DNA of 64,000 nt from Flavobacterium noncentrifugens (GTDB lineage: Bacteria > Bacteroidota > Bacteroidia > Flavobacteriales > Flavobacteriaceae). The DNA lies in the NCBI RefSeq assembly GCF_900100375.1, contig NZ_FNEZ01000002.1:806001-870000 (forward strand). Reading direction: 5' to 3'. The position numbers and the translations under genes are program-made. The notes below the pieces were generated by a model. It did no database searches and had not been told where the DNA came from. It saw only the letters and a list, made by a program, of their open reading frames with translations. This document shows, in pieces, positions 18,620 through 28,927 of this stretch (the first letter of the stretch is position 1; each line of letters begins with the position of its first letter).

Positions 18620-19213
18620 ATGTCAGTATTACGCCTGCAATTGCCAACCGATCCGCGCTGGGTCAATATCGTTGAAAAAAACATTGAAGAAATCCTGACG
18701 GATCATGCCTGGTGCGAACAAAAAGCAGCTTCGAATGCGATCACGATCATTACGATTAATTCGGAATACCCGGATCTGGTAACCGATATGCTGGCTTTGG
18801 CCAAAGAAGAAATCGAGCATTTTGAAATGGTTCACGAGATTATCAAAAAACGCGGATTGAAACTCGGCCGCGAGCGCAAAGACGAATATGTTGGTGAACT
18901 CGCCCAATACATGAAACGCAGCAACACCGGAAGCCGTGTGTCGGGATTCGTAGAAAGACTGCTGTTCTCTGCGATGATTGAAGCAAGAAGCTGTGAACGT
19001 TTTAAAGTGCTTTCAGAAAACATTCAGGACGAAGAATTATCAGCATTTTACCGCGAACTCATGGAAAGTGAAGCCGGGCATTATACTACTTTTATTACGT
19101 ATGCACGCAAATACGGACACGGAATTGACGTGGAAAAACGTTGGCGCGAATGGCTCGATTTTGAAGCATCGATCATCGAGAATTATGGCAAGAGCGAAAC
19201 CATCCATGGATAA
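18620..19213 (+). CDS. miaE: tRNA-(ms2io6A)-hydroxylase MiaE-like protein
   Basis: Ferritin-like non-heme diiron enzyme that hydroxylates the isopentenyl group of 2-methylthio-N6-isopentenyladenosine at tRNA position 37. The 197-residue protein carries diiron ligand pairs in KEEIEHFEMVH (ExxH), IEARSCERF and MESEAGHYTTF (ExxH), and the family start LRLPTDPRW appears here as LQLPTDPRWV. I use ATG 18620 because it gives the usual N-terminus. It is monocistronic between the inverted repeat and the AraC gene. Confidence 0.88.
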   Translation: MSVLRLQLPTDPRWVNIVEKNIEEILTDHAWCEQKAASNAITIITINSEYPDLVTDMLALAKEEIEHFEMVHEIIKKRGLKLGRERKDEYVGELAQYMKRSNTGSRVSGFVERLLFSAMIEARSCERFKVLSENIQDEELSAFYRELMESEAGHYTTFITYARKYGHGIDVEKRWREWLDFEASIIENYGKSETIHG

Positions 19214-19404
19214 TTTAAGCAAATTTTAAGATTCATAAAATCATTTATGAAAGCAATGATATTGGTTAAAAATCAGCTTTTTACGCTGAATTACATCTAC
19301 TGACCGTTTATTTTTGTTGAATAATCGTCAAATATTTTTACGCATATATAAATTTTCGAGTATATTTATACAATTATTGTAGAACATTTATAATTTGCCT
19401 TTTA

Positions 19405-19968
19405 ATGAAGCTTTACATAAAATATGACGGTATTGTAGCCTGCAGGGTCATTTTGCAGGAACAATTGGAACGGCTGGAAGTAAAATACCAGCTTTTGGAT
19501 CTTGGAGAAATCGAGATTAGTGAAGAAGTTACGGAAGAAACTTTTGCCGAGCTTCAAGAATCACTTAACAAATACGGGATTTTCATCCTCAACAACCAGA
19601 AAAGCCAACTGATCCAGCGCATTAAAGATGCAATCGTGGAAATGGTTTATGAAAAAGACAAATTGCCAACAACGACAATTTCGCATTATTTATCTGAAAA
19701 ACTGAATTTTAGTTATGGATACATTGCGAATATTTTCTCGGAATACACGTTTACTTCCATTGAGAATTTTATTATCATCCAGAAGATCGAGCGTGCCAAG
19801 AAACTCATTGTTGAAGAAGAATTAACATTAACAGAAATCTCATACAAACTCAATTACAGCAGCGTTGCCCACTTATCGAGCCAGTTCAAAAAAGTAACCG
19901 GACTGACACCCTCCATGTTCAAGAGGATCATCGACAAGCGCCGTTTGCTCGTAAACCAGGTTGAATAA
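19405..19968 (+). CDS. AraC-family transcriptional regulator (short)
   Basis: 187-residue DNA-binding protein. The C-terminal 100 residues hold the two AraC helix-turn-helix motifs: LSEKLNFSYGYIANIFSEYT and LTEISYKLNYSSVAHLSSQF followed by KKVTGLTPSMFKR. The N-terminal 80 residues (MKLYIKYDGIVACRVILQEQ) are not a cupin; this short domain is common in Flavobacteriia regulators that accompany two-component genes. It lies 23 bases before a response regulator and a histidine kinase on the same strand, so it probably belongs to that signalling operon. Confidence 0.88.
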   Translation: MKLYIKYDGIVACRVILQEQLERLEVKYQLLDLGEIEISEEVTEETFAELQESLNKYGIFILNNQKSQLIQRIKDAIVEMVYEKDKLPTTTISHYLSEKLNFSYGYIANIFSEYTFTSIENFIIIQKIERAKKLIVEEELTLTEISYKLNYSSVAHLSSQFKKVTGLTPSMFKRIIDKRRLLVNQVE

Positions 19969-19991
19969 AAAAGACAAAAATAACCCCACCC

Positions 19992-20444
19992 ATGATTACA
20001 CACAAAGATCCGATTCAAATATTCCTCGCGGATGATGATGAAGATGACCGCAACTTTTTCTCTGAAGCCATTACTGAGCTTAAGATGGAAAACCGGGTCA
20101 CAACGTTCAAAGACGGAAAAGACCTGATGGATTATCTCGAAAAACCAGATTCCAGGCTGCCGCACATTCTTTTCCTCGATTTGAATATGCCTTGCAAAAC
20201 AGGGTTCGACTGTTTAAAGGAAATCAGGGCAAACAGCAGGTTTAAGGATATTTCGATTGCGATTTATTCGACTTCTTCGTCTGAAAAAGACATTGAGGAA
20301 ACTTTTGTTGGCGGTGCAAACATTTACATTAAAAAACCAAACGACTTTTCAAAACTGAAGAAAGTGATAAAAGATGTCGTTAACATTAACTGGCAATTCC
20401 ATTCTTCCGGACTTAATAAAGAAACTTTTTTCTTTAGTATTTAA
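19992..20444 (+). CDS. Single-domain response regulator (CheY/Rcp1-like)
   Basis: 150-residue receiver domain without an output domain. The acidic pocket is in IFLADDDEDDRNFF, the phospho-acceptor Asp is in HILFLDLNMPCKTGFD, the switch Ser/Thr is in AIYSTSSSE and the conserved Lys is in NIYIKKPNDF. It is of the Rcp1-like type usually phosphorylated by bacteriophytochrome or PAS kinases. The gene is 12 bases upstream of the kinase gene, its probable partner. Confidence 0.92.
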   Translation: MITHKDPIQIFLADDDEDDRNFFSEAITELKMENRVTTFKDGKDLMDYLEKPDSRLPHILFLDLNMPCKTGFDCLKEIRANSRFKDISIAIYSTSSSEKDIEETFVGGANIYIKKPNDFSKLKKVIKDVVNINWQFHSSGLNKETFFFSI

Positions 20445-20456
20445 TGGTTGAAAATA

Positions 20457-22247
20457 ATGAAATTTCCGAAGCTTTATAAAAGCACCCAAATCTTCAAAAT
20501 AGCATTGGTCATCGCGATTGTCGTGATTGGCTACATTGCTTCGGTGTTTTGTTCGAAGATGAAAAGCCTCGATGCTTCGGTAGAACTGATCGCCACTTCA
20601 AACCAAACGCAGCTTGAACTCGAAAAACTGCTGTCGATCATCAGCAATTACGAGACAAGCCTTCGCAGTTACATCATCACAAAAGACGATGTTTATCTTA
20701 AAGACCGTTTCCTAAGCCGCGGAGAAATTGCGCTTAATATCAAAAAATTAAAATTGCTTACTTCTGATAATCCAATCGTAAATAAAGATTTGGACAGCTT
20801 GCAGCGTATGTTTGATCACCGGTTTAAGCTTTTTCGTGAAACCCTGACCATTGCAAAAAGTAACAATTTCGATAGGAACGAACTTAATGAAGCGCTGCTC
20901 AAAAGCACGAATTTCACGAATCAGATGCGCGCTTTCGTTTATAAACGCATCAATACCGAATCCCAAAAGCTCAAGAAACTCAACGACAACCACCAGTTTG
21001 AACTCGAAGATTCGATCGTAAGCGCCTTTTTGCTCGTTCTTTTATCGCTGCTGATTTTGCTGTTGTCCTTCAACAAAATGCGCGTTGACATCCATGAACT
21101 TAAAAAAACCAACGACGAACTCAAATTCCTGAACCATTCTTTCAACAATGCCGAGAAAATTGCAGGTTTCGGGCATTGGAAATACAATTTGGATACCCAG
21201 AAATATACGTTTTCAGATAATTACTACAGGTTGATGGGCGTGGAACCGCAGGAATTTCAGTCCAATCTCGAAAATGCAATGAATTTTATCCATCCCGATG
21301 ATGCAGAATATGTACTGAAAACACACAAACAATCGCTGATTGACCATCAATCCACCAATATCATGTTGCGTTACGTTTTGAAAAGTGGCGAGATCAGATA
21401 CATTAGGTCGGTTGGAAGTTTTATGCGAAACAGCCTTGGTAATTTGGTTAAAGTTGGCGTGAATTATGACATTACCGAACAATACCAGAAAACGCTCGAA
21501 CTCGAAGAAAGCAACAAACACCTCAAAGCGATCAACAGCGAACTCGAATCGTTCAATAATATCGTAAGCCACGATTTGCAGGAACCGATGCGCAAGATCC
21601 AGATGTTTATTTCAAGGTTGCATGAAAAAGAAGCCCATGTGCTTTCGGATCAGGGGAAAGAATATTTCTCGAAGATCAACCTTGCGGCAAACAGAATGCA
21701 GACTTTGATGATCGACTTGGTAAATTATACGCGAACGATCAAAGGCGATAAAGTGTTTGTGAAAACCAGCCTTGAAAAAATCCTCGATCAGGTTCAGGCC
21801 GATTTATCCCAGAATATTGAGGAGAAACAAGCGAAGATTACGGTTAAAAATCTTCCGGTAATCCAGGCTATCCCGTTTCAGATGGAGCAGCTTTTCATCA
21901 ATCTGATCAGCAATTCATTGAAATACAGTAAGGAAAATGTTGTTCCGAAAATCAGCATTACAGGAGAAAAAATCAATGGCAGCGATCAGTATGAAGACAT
22001 TTCCATATCGGATAAAAAATGCTATAAAATTGTAGTTTCAGATAACGGAATCGGATTCAAACAGGAATATGCCGAAAGGATTTTCATGCTCTTCCAGCGC
22101 CTCGAAACCGATTCGAAATATACCGGAACCGGGCTCGGGCTTGCCATCTGCAAAAAGATCATTGAAAACCACAACGGTTTCATCAAAGCAAAATCAGCTC
22201 CTGGTGAAGGCACGAAATTCTTTATTTACCTTCCGAAAAATAGTTAA
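20457..22247 (+). CDS. Membrane sensor histidine kinase, CHASE3-like and PAS domains
   Basis: About 596 residues. A first membrane helix near the N-terminus (IALVIAIVVIGYIASVF) and a second around residue 190 (AFLLVLLSLLILLLSF) bracket a helical periplasmic domain like CHASE3. Then comes a PAS domain (about residues 220-345, AGFGHWKYNLDTQKYTFSD) with PAC, a HisKA domain with the acceptor in NNIVSHDLQEPMRKIQ, and a HATPase domain (LISNSLKYSKE, DNGIGFK, GTGLGLAI). The start is ATG 20457, not the TTG three codons earlier. It is in an operon with a receiver protein and an AraC regulator. Confidence 0.93.
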   Translation: MKFPKLYKSTQIFKIALVIAIVVIGYIASVFCSKMKSLDASVELIATSNQTQLELEKLLSIISNYETSLRSYIITKDDVYLKDRFLSRGEIALNIKKLKLLTSDNPIVNKDLDSLQRMFDHRFKLFRETLTIAKSNNFDRNELNEALLKSTNFTNQMRAFVYKRINTESQKLKKLNDNHQFELEDSIVSAFLLVLLSLLILLLSFNKMRVDIHELKKTNDELKFLNHSFNNAEKIAGFGHWKYNLDTQKYTFSDNYYRLMGVEPQEFQSNLENAMNFIHPDDAEYVLKTHKQSLIDHQSTNIMLRYVLKSGEIRYIRSVGSFMRNSLGNLVKVGVNYDITEQYQKTLELEESNKHLKAINSELESFNNIVSHDLQEPMRKIQMFISRLHEKEAHVLSDQGKEYFSKINLAANRMQTLMIDLVNYTRTIKGDKVFVKTSLEKILDQVQADLSQNIEEKQAKITVKNLPVIQAIPFQMEQLFINLISNSLKYSKENVVPKISITGEKINGSDQYEDISISDKKCYKIVVSDNGIGFKQEYAERIFMLFQRLETDSKYTGTGLGLAICKKIIENHNGFIKAKSAPGEGTKFFIYLPKNS

Positions 22248-22249
22248 AA

Positions 22250-22753
22250 ATGATTGTCATTGCTGAAACAAACGATTACGAAACCATCCGAGACATTGCG
22301 CATAAAACCTGGCCGCTGACTTACGGATCAATACTTTCAAAGGCCCAGCTCAATTACATGCTGGAATTGTTTTATTCGGCGGAAGCCCTTCAGATAAATG
22401 CTAACGAAAAAAACCATCATTTCCTGCTGGTAAAAGAAAATAAAGAAGCATTGGCGTTCCTTTCATACGAACATCAATACCAGGAAAGACCGATTACACG
22501 CATCCATAAAATTTACATTCTTCCTGAAACGCAAGGAAAAGGAATTGGGAAATTGCTGATCGATTGTGTAGAAGCTTTGGCCAATGAAACAAAATCTGAA
22601 AAGCTTTCATTAAACGTAAACCGATACAATAACGCGCAATTTTTTTACAAAAAACTGGGTTTTGAAATTGTTGCCGAAGAAGATGTGAAGCTTGATCACG
22701 GTTACCTTATGGAAGATTACATCATGGAAAAACCGCTACTGGGAAAGTACTAA
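22250..22753 (+). CDS. GNAT-family N-acetyltransferase
   Basis: 167-residue acetyltransferase. Motif A is visible as IHKIYILPETQGKGIGKLLI and motif B as NVNRYNNAQFFYKKLGFEIV, giving the acetyl-CoA site; the substrate is unknown. The ATG is 2 bases after the kinase stop, so it is probably read from the same message. Its 3' end overlaps the convergent pentapeptide-repeat gene by 18 bases. Confidence 0.9.
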   Translation: MIVIAETNDYETIRDIAHKTWPLTYGSILSKAQLNYMLELFYSAEALQINANEKNHHFLLVKENKEALAFLSYEHQYQERPITRIHKIYILPETQGKGIGKLLIDCVEALANETKSEKLSLNVNRYNNAQFFYKKLGFEIVAEEDVKLDHGYLMEDYIMEKPLLGKY

Positions 22754-23317
22754 ATCGTGTTTGAAAAGCAAACCTTTGACTTCTGCTTTTGAAAAAACGG
22801 CCTTTTTAATTTTTGTTTTTTCAGGGTCGATCGTATAATTGCGGCTCGTGAAGAAATCGGCTTTGTTGGCGATTGCTTTTCCAAATTCACTTCGGTACAG
22901 ATCGCAATTGTCGAATAAAACTCCGGTCAAATCGGTGCTCATGAAATCGACTGCGACCATGCTGCAATCTTTAAAAGTAGTTCCTTTAATTTTTAGCGTA
23001 TAAAATTTTGACAAATCGAGATTGCAGTTGTTGAAATGAATTTCGAAAATGAGTTTGTCGCACATGGCAAAATTCACTTCCCGAATCTGACAATAGTTAA
23101 AAGTCACCGTCCTGAAAGCGACAAAATTGATTTTAGCTCCGCTGAAATTGCAGTCATTAAAAATGCAATCGATAAAAGTCACGGCTAAAAAAGTGCAGGC
23201 GCTAAAATCGCAACCGTTGAATGTGCAGCCTTCAAATTCCTTAAAATTGGCGTCGGATTCACCATAAATAATGGCATCGTAAATGGTTTCTGCGAAATAT
23301 TCGGGGACTGTTCTCAT
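22736..23317 (-). CDS. Pentapeptide-repeat protein
   Basis: About 193 residues built from repeats of the A(D/N)LxX kind: FNGCDFSACTFLAVTFIDCI, FNDCNFSGAKINFV and MSTDLTGVLFDNCDLYRSEF. This gives a right-handed quadrilateral beta-helix. Relatives such as Qnr/MfpA mimic DNA and protect gyrase, but many have no known role, and nothing here proves a gyrase function. I take ATG 23317 (MRTVPEYF) as start; an upstream ATG at 23359 is possible. Confidence 0.88.
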   Translation of the reverse strand: MRTVPEYFAETIYDAIIYGESDANFKEFEGCTFNGCDFSACTFLAVTFIDCIFNDCNFSGAKINFVAFRTVTFNYCQIREVNFAMCDKLIFEIHFNNCNLDLSKFYTLKIKGTTFKDCSMVAVDFMSTDLTGVLFDNCDLYRSEFGKAIANKADFFTSRNYTIDPEKTKIKKAVFSKAEVKGLLFKHDLVLSQ

Positions 23318-23479
23318 GGGTTTTACAAAGTAACAAAATTTCGGGCTGGGAAATGCCAACTTTTCGCAGCTTGTTAATGTTGATTTAAAGCTGCATTTTA
23401 AGTCGGAAAAATAAAACCAAACCGTTAAATTTACACTCGGAATTTTTCCAGGCCGACTTCTAAAAATACCGTTCTATCT

Positions 23480-24769
23480 ATGGATACAGAAAATCCTCTT
23501 CCGCCACCGACAGGCTTCTTCGGGAAAAATCCATCTTTAAAAATCAGGGAATTCCAGACTTATCTGTCGCTGCGTTTCGGGCTGATCTTTGCGCTCAACA
23601 TGCAATCTACAATCATCTATTATTGGGTATACCATATTACGAATGACAAGCTGGCGCTGGGTTTGGTTGGGCTTTCTGAAGTGATTCCGGCGATTTGCTG
23701 CTCCTTTTTTTCCGGACATGTCGTCGATCAGAACGAAAAGCGGAAAATGGTATTGCTTTGTGTGTTGGCCTATATTTTTATTGGCGGAGGCCTGCTTTTT
23801 CTGGCCTTGCCGGTAACCGAATCGCATCTCGATGTTTATGATATCGTGCATTTGGTGTATTTCTTTGTTTTTCTTGGCGGGATTTTACGCTCGTTTTATG
23901 CGCCTTCGATGTTTTCATTATTCGGATTGGTCGTGCCGAGACCGCTGTATCCAAATGCTACCAGCTGGAGCAGCATGGCGTGGCAGGCAGGATCTGTCGT
24001 TGGGCCGCTAGTTGCTGGTTTCCTGATTGCCTGGCACGGCATTCCTGCGGGATTGGGTGCTGTTTTGGGGATTGAACTGTTGTTATTGATCCCGATTTTG
24101 TCCATTGGCGTAAAGCCGATCATGAAAAAAGAAAAGGAACCCGTTTTGCAGAGCGTTACCGAAGGATTAAAATTCGTATGGAAAACGCCTGCACTTTTAT
24201 CGGCGCTAAGCCTTGATATGTTTTCGGTATTGTTTGGCGGTGCGGTCGCATTGCTGCCGGTGTATCAGAAAGAAATCCTGCACGTTAATGAAATGGGCTT
24301 TGGGATTTTGAGGTCGGCGCCTGGAATTGGCGCGCTGCTGACTCTGGGATTGCTGGCTTTTTTACCCTTGAAAACCAGACCCGGAAGGAAATTATTTATT
24401 TCTGTCGGATGTTTTGCTTTGACGATCATTATTTTCGGGATTTCGACAAATTTTTACCTGTCGTTTTTCATGCTGCTTTTATCAGGAATGTTTGATGCCG
24501 TAAGCGTTGTCATCAGAAGTACGATTTTGCAATTGGTTACCCCGGATCACATGCGCGGACGTGTATCGGCAGTCAATACGATGTTCGTGAGTTCATCAAA
24601 CGAGCTTGGCGATTTCGAAAGCGGGTTGATGGCGCACTGGCTTGGAACTGTAAAAGCCGTTGTTGCCGGAGGCTGCATTACCCTTGGTGTGGTCGTGACA
24701 ACTTATTTCAGGGCGCCACAATTGCGAAATTTTACGTTTGACGAAGACGAAAAGAAAAACGAAGGTTAA
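23480..24769 (+). CDS. MFS transporter (EntS/TetV-like exporter)
   Basis: 429-residue inner-membrane protein with about 12 hydrophobic segments. It belongs to the MFS_3 / enterobactin-exporter-like group: the LGLVGLSEVIPAICCSFFSG and VVDQNEKRKMVL loop match motif A, and ATSWSSMAWQAGSVVGPLVAG is the conserved TM5 region. The TPDHMRGRVSAVNTMF segment is typical of the family. It likely exports a small molecule or drug by proton antiport. It is monocistronic, with the 3' end overlapping a convergent hypothetical gene by 4 bases. Confidence 0.92.
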   Translation: MDTENPLPPPTGFFGKNPSLKIREFQTYLSLRFGLIFALNMQSTIIYYWVYHITNDKLALGLVGLSEVIPAICCSFFSGHVVDQNEKRKMVLLCVLAYIFIGGGLLFLALPVTESHLDVYDIVHLVYFFVFLGGILRSFYAPSMFSLFGLVVPRPLYPNATSWSSMAWQAGSVVGPLVAGFLIAWHGIPAGLGAVLGIELLLLIPILSIGVKPIMKKEKEPVLQSVTEGLKFVWKTPALLSALSLDMFSVLFGGAVALLPVYQKEILHVNEMGFGILRSAPGIGALLTLGLLAFLPLKTRPGRKLFISVGCFALTIIIFGISTNFYLSFFMLLLSGMFDAVSVVIRSTILQLVTPDHMRGRVSAVNTMFVSSSNELGDFESGLMAHWLGTVKAVVAGGCITLGVVVTTYFRAPQLRNFTFDEDEKKNEG

Positions 24770-25047
24770 CGAAATCCCCAATATTCAAGAAGTTCAGCAT
24801 CGTTTTTTGCTGCCAATTTTAAGATGCGGATAATTTGTGCTTCGACGATAGCAAGCAATTGGGAAACATCGGTTAAATCGTCACTTATATTTTCGGTATT
24901 GAGATGCAAAATGTTCTCAAGATCTTTTTTAACCCAATAAACCTGGAGCAATTGTTCCTGAAATGAAGTAGGGAATAGGTTTGATGTAAAAGGATTGTCA
25001 GAAGACAACACCATTTCTGGATTGCCTTTGTAAGGGAAATTTTTCAT
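24766..25047 (-). CDS. Hypothetical protein
   Basis: Unrecognised protein of 93 residues from ATG 25047 (MKNFPYKGNPEMVLSSDNPF). It is mainly alpha-helical and Leu/Ile/Glu rich in the C-terminal half, without signal peptide or membrane helix. It is convergent with and overlaps the MFS gene by 4 bases. Confidence 0.55.
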   Translation of the reverse strand: MKNFPYKGNPEMVLSSDNPFTSNLFPTSFQEQLLQVYWVKKDLENILHLNTENISDDLTDVSQLLAIVEAQIIRILKLAAKNDAELLEYWGFR

Positions 25048-25536
25048 TGTGAGAGTTGATTTAGGGAAAAACAAATGTACGCTTTTAGGTTTATTTTTTT
25101 GGATTGATTTAGTTAAAATTCTATTAGATATGTTGATGGTACAACTATTTTTGAATCAGTTATTAGTAAGATAACTTTGAGCATTTAAACAAATCACAAA
25201 TAATCAAACTAAAAATGCTATAAATGCGTATGGTTATATGTTTATATTTTTTTGAAGGCGAATAGTTTATTTTGATTGAGTTTGACTTTATCAACAATTC
25301 CTACAAATATTTAAAAAACATTGAGGAAGTTGATTGTAGGACGGATTTGCAGGTTATTCATCGGGAATCATTAGTTTTTTCAAGAAATAATTACTTTATT
25401 TGCATGGAAAAATGGAGTTGGGTATCACCGCTTTATAAATATTTAAGCGACGAACTACAATTTTTATCCAAATCTATAACACCTAAAATAAATTTAAACC
25501 TACAAGAATGTTTAATCTTAAAACCAATTTAATCCT
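25048..25536. other. AT-rich intergenic stretch before the T9SS protein gene
   Basis: About 490 very AT-rich bases. An 86-codon frame with a TTG start (25272-25532) is open on the plus strand but has no recognisable motif, no ATG start and low-complexity codons. I do not call it a gene. The 5' control region of the large secreted protein must lie here, but I see no clear TTTG/TAnnTTTG pair. Confidence 0.5.
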
Positions 25537-28500
25537 ATGATAACAAATTTACTTTTTTTGCGTAAAAAGTTGGCGGGCAATATGTTGTGTATCGTCTTTT
25601 TTGCATTGCTGTTTTCGGCTGATGCTTTTGCGCAGGTTCCGACAATTACAGCTGTCTCTCCAACGAACGTGAGTACACGTACTACCATCACTATAACAGG
25701 TACAAACTTCTTGACGACTACTTCTGTGAAATTTGGAGGTACTGCGGCAGCCAGTTTTACTATAGTAAACAATACAACGATTACTGCTTTTGCTACGACA
25801 TCGGGAGCTGTAACGGTTACAAGGGCAACTGGAACGGCCACAGGCCCTGCCATTACAATGGCAACAAATACTGCCGTAGCAAATGCATCAGCGCTGAACC
25901 GGATTATCACAGACTATGGAGCTTCGGGTTACTGGTCATCAACAACTACAAGTGCTACCCCAGCAAATCAGCCTGATACAAGGCATAACCTTCTCGCTTT
26001 TGGTGTTCTTGCCGGTAGCGTTACTACCGTTTATTCGACAGGTGCTGCAGATGCTAATTTAAATACACGCGTCACTTATACCGCCGGAGATTTTCGCGCT
26101 TTTCCTTTTACAACCGTTCCCGGATCAACTTCAGCAAGCAGCTTTTTAGCTATGGCAAACACTATTGACGGCAGCGCGGGTACAACAAATTATCTTGCGA
26201 GCACCATTATTAACCTTAGGGTAAAAGATGTGCTCACAGATGGAATTAAAGGCCTTGATATTGGAACCGGACTTACAAATGTGTCTACAGGCGCTAATTT
26301 TGAGTTTAGTATTAATGGAATCGTTACTTCTAAAATAGCTGACACCGAACCGGATATCGTTTTGGCACAAATTGCAGATCCTTCGACAGCAACTACAGTC
26401 GATTATTATATGTTTACAGATGCCAGCGGGAACGTTGTTGGAAATGTAGTCAATACAGGATTTAAAACCATCGCAGCCATTGGAACCTATAAAGTAGATT
26501 TATTTACCCTGGCTTCCGGACAGTCTTATGCAACAGTTCCTCCGAGCGGGAATGGTGCTGCAGGTGCTGCTACGCGTGACATCCGTATGATAGGTTTAAA
26601 TCTTTCAGACTTTGGTATTACCACTGCAAATGCAAGTTTTGTTACAAAATTTAAAGTGTATTCAGGCGGAGACAATGATGTTCCCTTCTATTCTTACAAT
26701 GCTAATGCTATTACAATCATTCCGGTAATTACCACACATCCTGTCTCTCAGGCGGTTTGTACCAATGCAGGGACGAATGTGACTTTCACAGTGGCTGCAA
26801 CGGGAGACGGATTGTCTTACCAATGGAAGAAAAACGGAACAAATATTCCGGGAGCAACTTCAACTTCCTATACAATTACAAATGTAGCTTTGTCTGATCT
26901 TGCAGACTATACTGCAGTTGTAAGCAATGTTGGTGGTAATGTAACAAGCAATACTGCAAGTCTGACATCAATTACAGCAACATCTACAACCTGGACTGGA
27001 GCTACAAATTCTGACTGGAATACGGCGAGCAACTGGACTTGCAGTGTAGTTCCAAGTACTACAATCAGTGCAAATATTCCGGTTGTAGGTACAGTTTATC
27101 CATTGCTTTCGTCTGTTACTGGTATTTGTAAAGACCTTATTGTAGCAAGTGGTGCTAGTGTTACTGTTAATGATACCGGTGTTTTGGATATTGCAGGAGC
27201 TATCAATAATTCAGGGGTGATAAATACGGTAAACGGAACAATTGCATTTTTGGGCACATCTGCACAGACGATTCCTTCAAATGCCTTCCAGGGCAATACA
27301 ATTAAGAATCTTATTATAAACAACACGGCAGGAGTGACGATGTTAGGTAATAACGATCTAACAGGTGTTCTTACTCTTACAGCTGGAACATTTGCAACAG
27401 GAAATCACCTTACTTTAAAAAGTAATATCAATACAACAGCAATGATTGCTCCCGTAACTGGTACTATTAGCGGTAATTTGACTATTGAGAGATTTATTCC
27501 TTCAAGAAGGGCTTTCCGCTTCTTGTCTTCTCCAACTACAGGAGAAACAATTCGCTCAAACTGGCAAGAAGGCGCGCCGACTATCGATCCTGTAGGGCTT
27601 GGTACTGATATTACTGGTGCTGGTGGTGCAACGAATGGATTTGACGTTTCAGGCAGTAACAATCCGTCATTATACACCTTTTTGAATCAAAACCCTGCGG
27701 CAGGCACAAGTTGGTTCGCATCAACAAGTACAAATGTACCAATGGTTGCTGGTGTTCCTTACCGTATTTTGGTACGTGGTGACCGTACAGTAAATCAAGC
27801 ATTAAACAATTCGCCTTCATCGGTAACGACTTTGCGTACGACAGGTACAATTAAAACGGGTGATGTTGTGGTGACTGATTTAAACCAAAATGCAAGCGGT
27901 TTCAGCCTTATTGGAAATCCATATCAGGCGCCTGTTGACATGGCTGCCGTAATGACTGATGCTTCATCATTACTGAATAAAAATTTCTATTACGTTTGGG
28001 ATCCGACAAGAAATACAAAAGGAGCTTATGTTACAGTCACTTTACCTGCCGGAAGCAACAATTTCTCTGGATCTGTAGCAGATAAATACCTTCAGCCAGG
28101 ACAAGCTTGCTTTATTCAGACTGCTACTGCCGGTGCGCCGACATTGACATTCAAAGAGTCGCACAAGCATACGGCAATAGCTACAGCAACAATATTCAAA
28201 GCTGAAGAAAATCCGGCTAATATGGTGTTTACATTATATGACAGTACTGTTCTTGCAGCAAATGGAGTGGCTGCAGATGCTTTTGTAGTTCGTTTTGATG
28301 AAAATTACACGAATGAGGTTGATGCTTTCGATGCGATCAAACCAACCAATCAGGATGAGAATATCGGATTGATGAATAGTGGGAAAATATTAAGTTATGA
28401 AAGCAGGGCTTTGCCGGTTGCATTAGATATCATCCCGATTTCACAAACACAATACAGAACGACAAGTTACGTTTATAAGGTTGCCGTTAACGGGATTTCA

Positions 28501-28920
28501 AATGTTAATGCTTATTTATTGGACAAATTGACCAATACCAGAACAGCATTGACAAATGATTCAGAAACAACGGTTCCGTTTACTGTTGACAATGCAGTTG
28601 CAGAAAGTATTGCTGCCAATCGTTTTGACATTGTATTTGAAAACTTGCTTGCCACTTCTGAGAACGCTTTTGCAAATGCATTGAAAATATATCCGAACCC
28701 AGCTTCAGATAAATTCTTTGTAAAACTTCCAACAGGTACCGATGGAGCAGTAAATGTGAAATTAGTCAATACATTGGGACAAACCGTTTATAGCACAACA
28801 GGAGCTTCTGAAAACGGAATTTTGAAAGTACAACCGAAAAATACTTTGCAAAGCGGTATTTATATGGTACATATTTCAAATGGTAGAAACACAACGATTG
28901 AAAAATTAATTATAAAATAA
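25537..28920 (+). CDS. Large T9SS-secreted protein with IPT/TIG and Ig-like domains
   Basis: 1127-residue exported protein. Signal peptide to about residue 33 (LLFSADAFAQ), an IPT/TIG domain (about 36-115), and a region of about 280 residues with no clear family. An Ig-like domain follows (about 395-475; VSQAVCTNAGTNVTFTV and YQWKKNGTNI), then a beta-rich stretch starting TTWTGATNSDWNTASNWT, and a C-terminal T9SS type A sorting domain (LKIYPNPASDKFFVK ... SGIYMVHISNGRNTTIEKLI). The last domain directs export by the type IX system and attachment to the surface. The role is probably adhesin-like (inference). The Thr/Ala-rich composition suits a surface protein. Confidence 0.9.
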   Translation: MITNLLFLRKKLAGNMLCIVFFALLFSADAFAQVPTITAVSPTNVSTRTTITITGTNFLTTTSVKFGGTAAASFTIVNNTTITAFATTSGAVTVTRATGTATGPAITMATNTAVANASALNRIITDYGASGYWSSTTTSATPANQPDTRHNLLAFGVLAGSVTTVYSTGAADANLNTRVTYTAGDFRAFPFTTVPGSTSASSFLAMANTIDGSAGTTNYLASTIINLRVKDVLTDGIKGLDIGTGLTNVSTGANFEFSINGIVTSKIADTEPDIVLAQIADPSTATTVDYYMFTDASGNVVGNVVNTGFKTIAAIGTYKVDLFTLASGQSYATVPPSGNGAAGAATRDIRMIGLNLSDFGITTANASFVTKFKVYSGGDNDVPFYSYNANAITIIPVITTHPVSQAVCTNAGTNVTFTVAATGDGLSYQWKKNGTNIPGATSTSYTITNVALSDLADYTAVVSNVGGNVTSNTASLTSITATSTTWTGATNSDWNTASNWTCSVVPSTTISANIPVVGTVYPLLSSVTGICKDLIVASGASVTVNDTGVLDIAGAINNSGVINTVNGTIAFLGTSAQTIPSNAFQGNTIKNLIINNTAGVTMLGNNDLTGVLTLTAGTFATGNHLTLKSNINTTAMIAPVTGTISGNLTIERFIPSRRAFRFLSSPTTGETIRSNWQEGAPTIDPVGLGTDITGAGGATNGFDVSGSNNPSLYTFLNQNPAAGTSWFASTSTNVPMVAGVPYRILVRGDRTVNQALNNSPSSVTTLRTTGTIKTGDVVVTDLNQNASGFSLIGNPYQAPVDMAAVMTDASSLLNKNFYYVWDPTRNTKGAYVTVTLPAGSNNFSGSVADKYLQPGQACFIQTATAGAPTLTFKESHKHTAIATATIFKAEENPANMVFTLYDSTVLAANGVAADAFVVRFDENYTNEVDAFDAIKPTNQDENIGLMNSGKILSYESRALPVALDIIPISQTQYRTTSYVYKVAVNGISNVNAYLLDKLTNTRTALTNDSETTVPFTVDNAVAESIAANRFDIVFENLLATSENAFANALKIYPNPASDKFFVKLPTGTDGAVNVKLVNTLGQTVYSTTGASENGILKVQPKNTLQSGIYMVHISNGRNTTIEKLIIK

Positions 28921-28927
28921 AGATTGC

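Noticed and set aside
25272..25532. 86-codon frame on the plus strand before the T9SS protein gene
   Set aside because: It starts with TTG, has no motif and lies in very AT-rich sequence that must also hold the control region.
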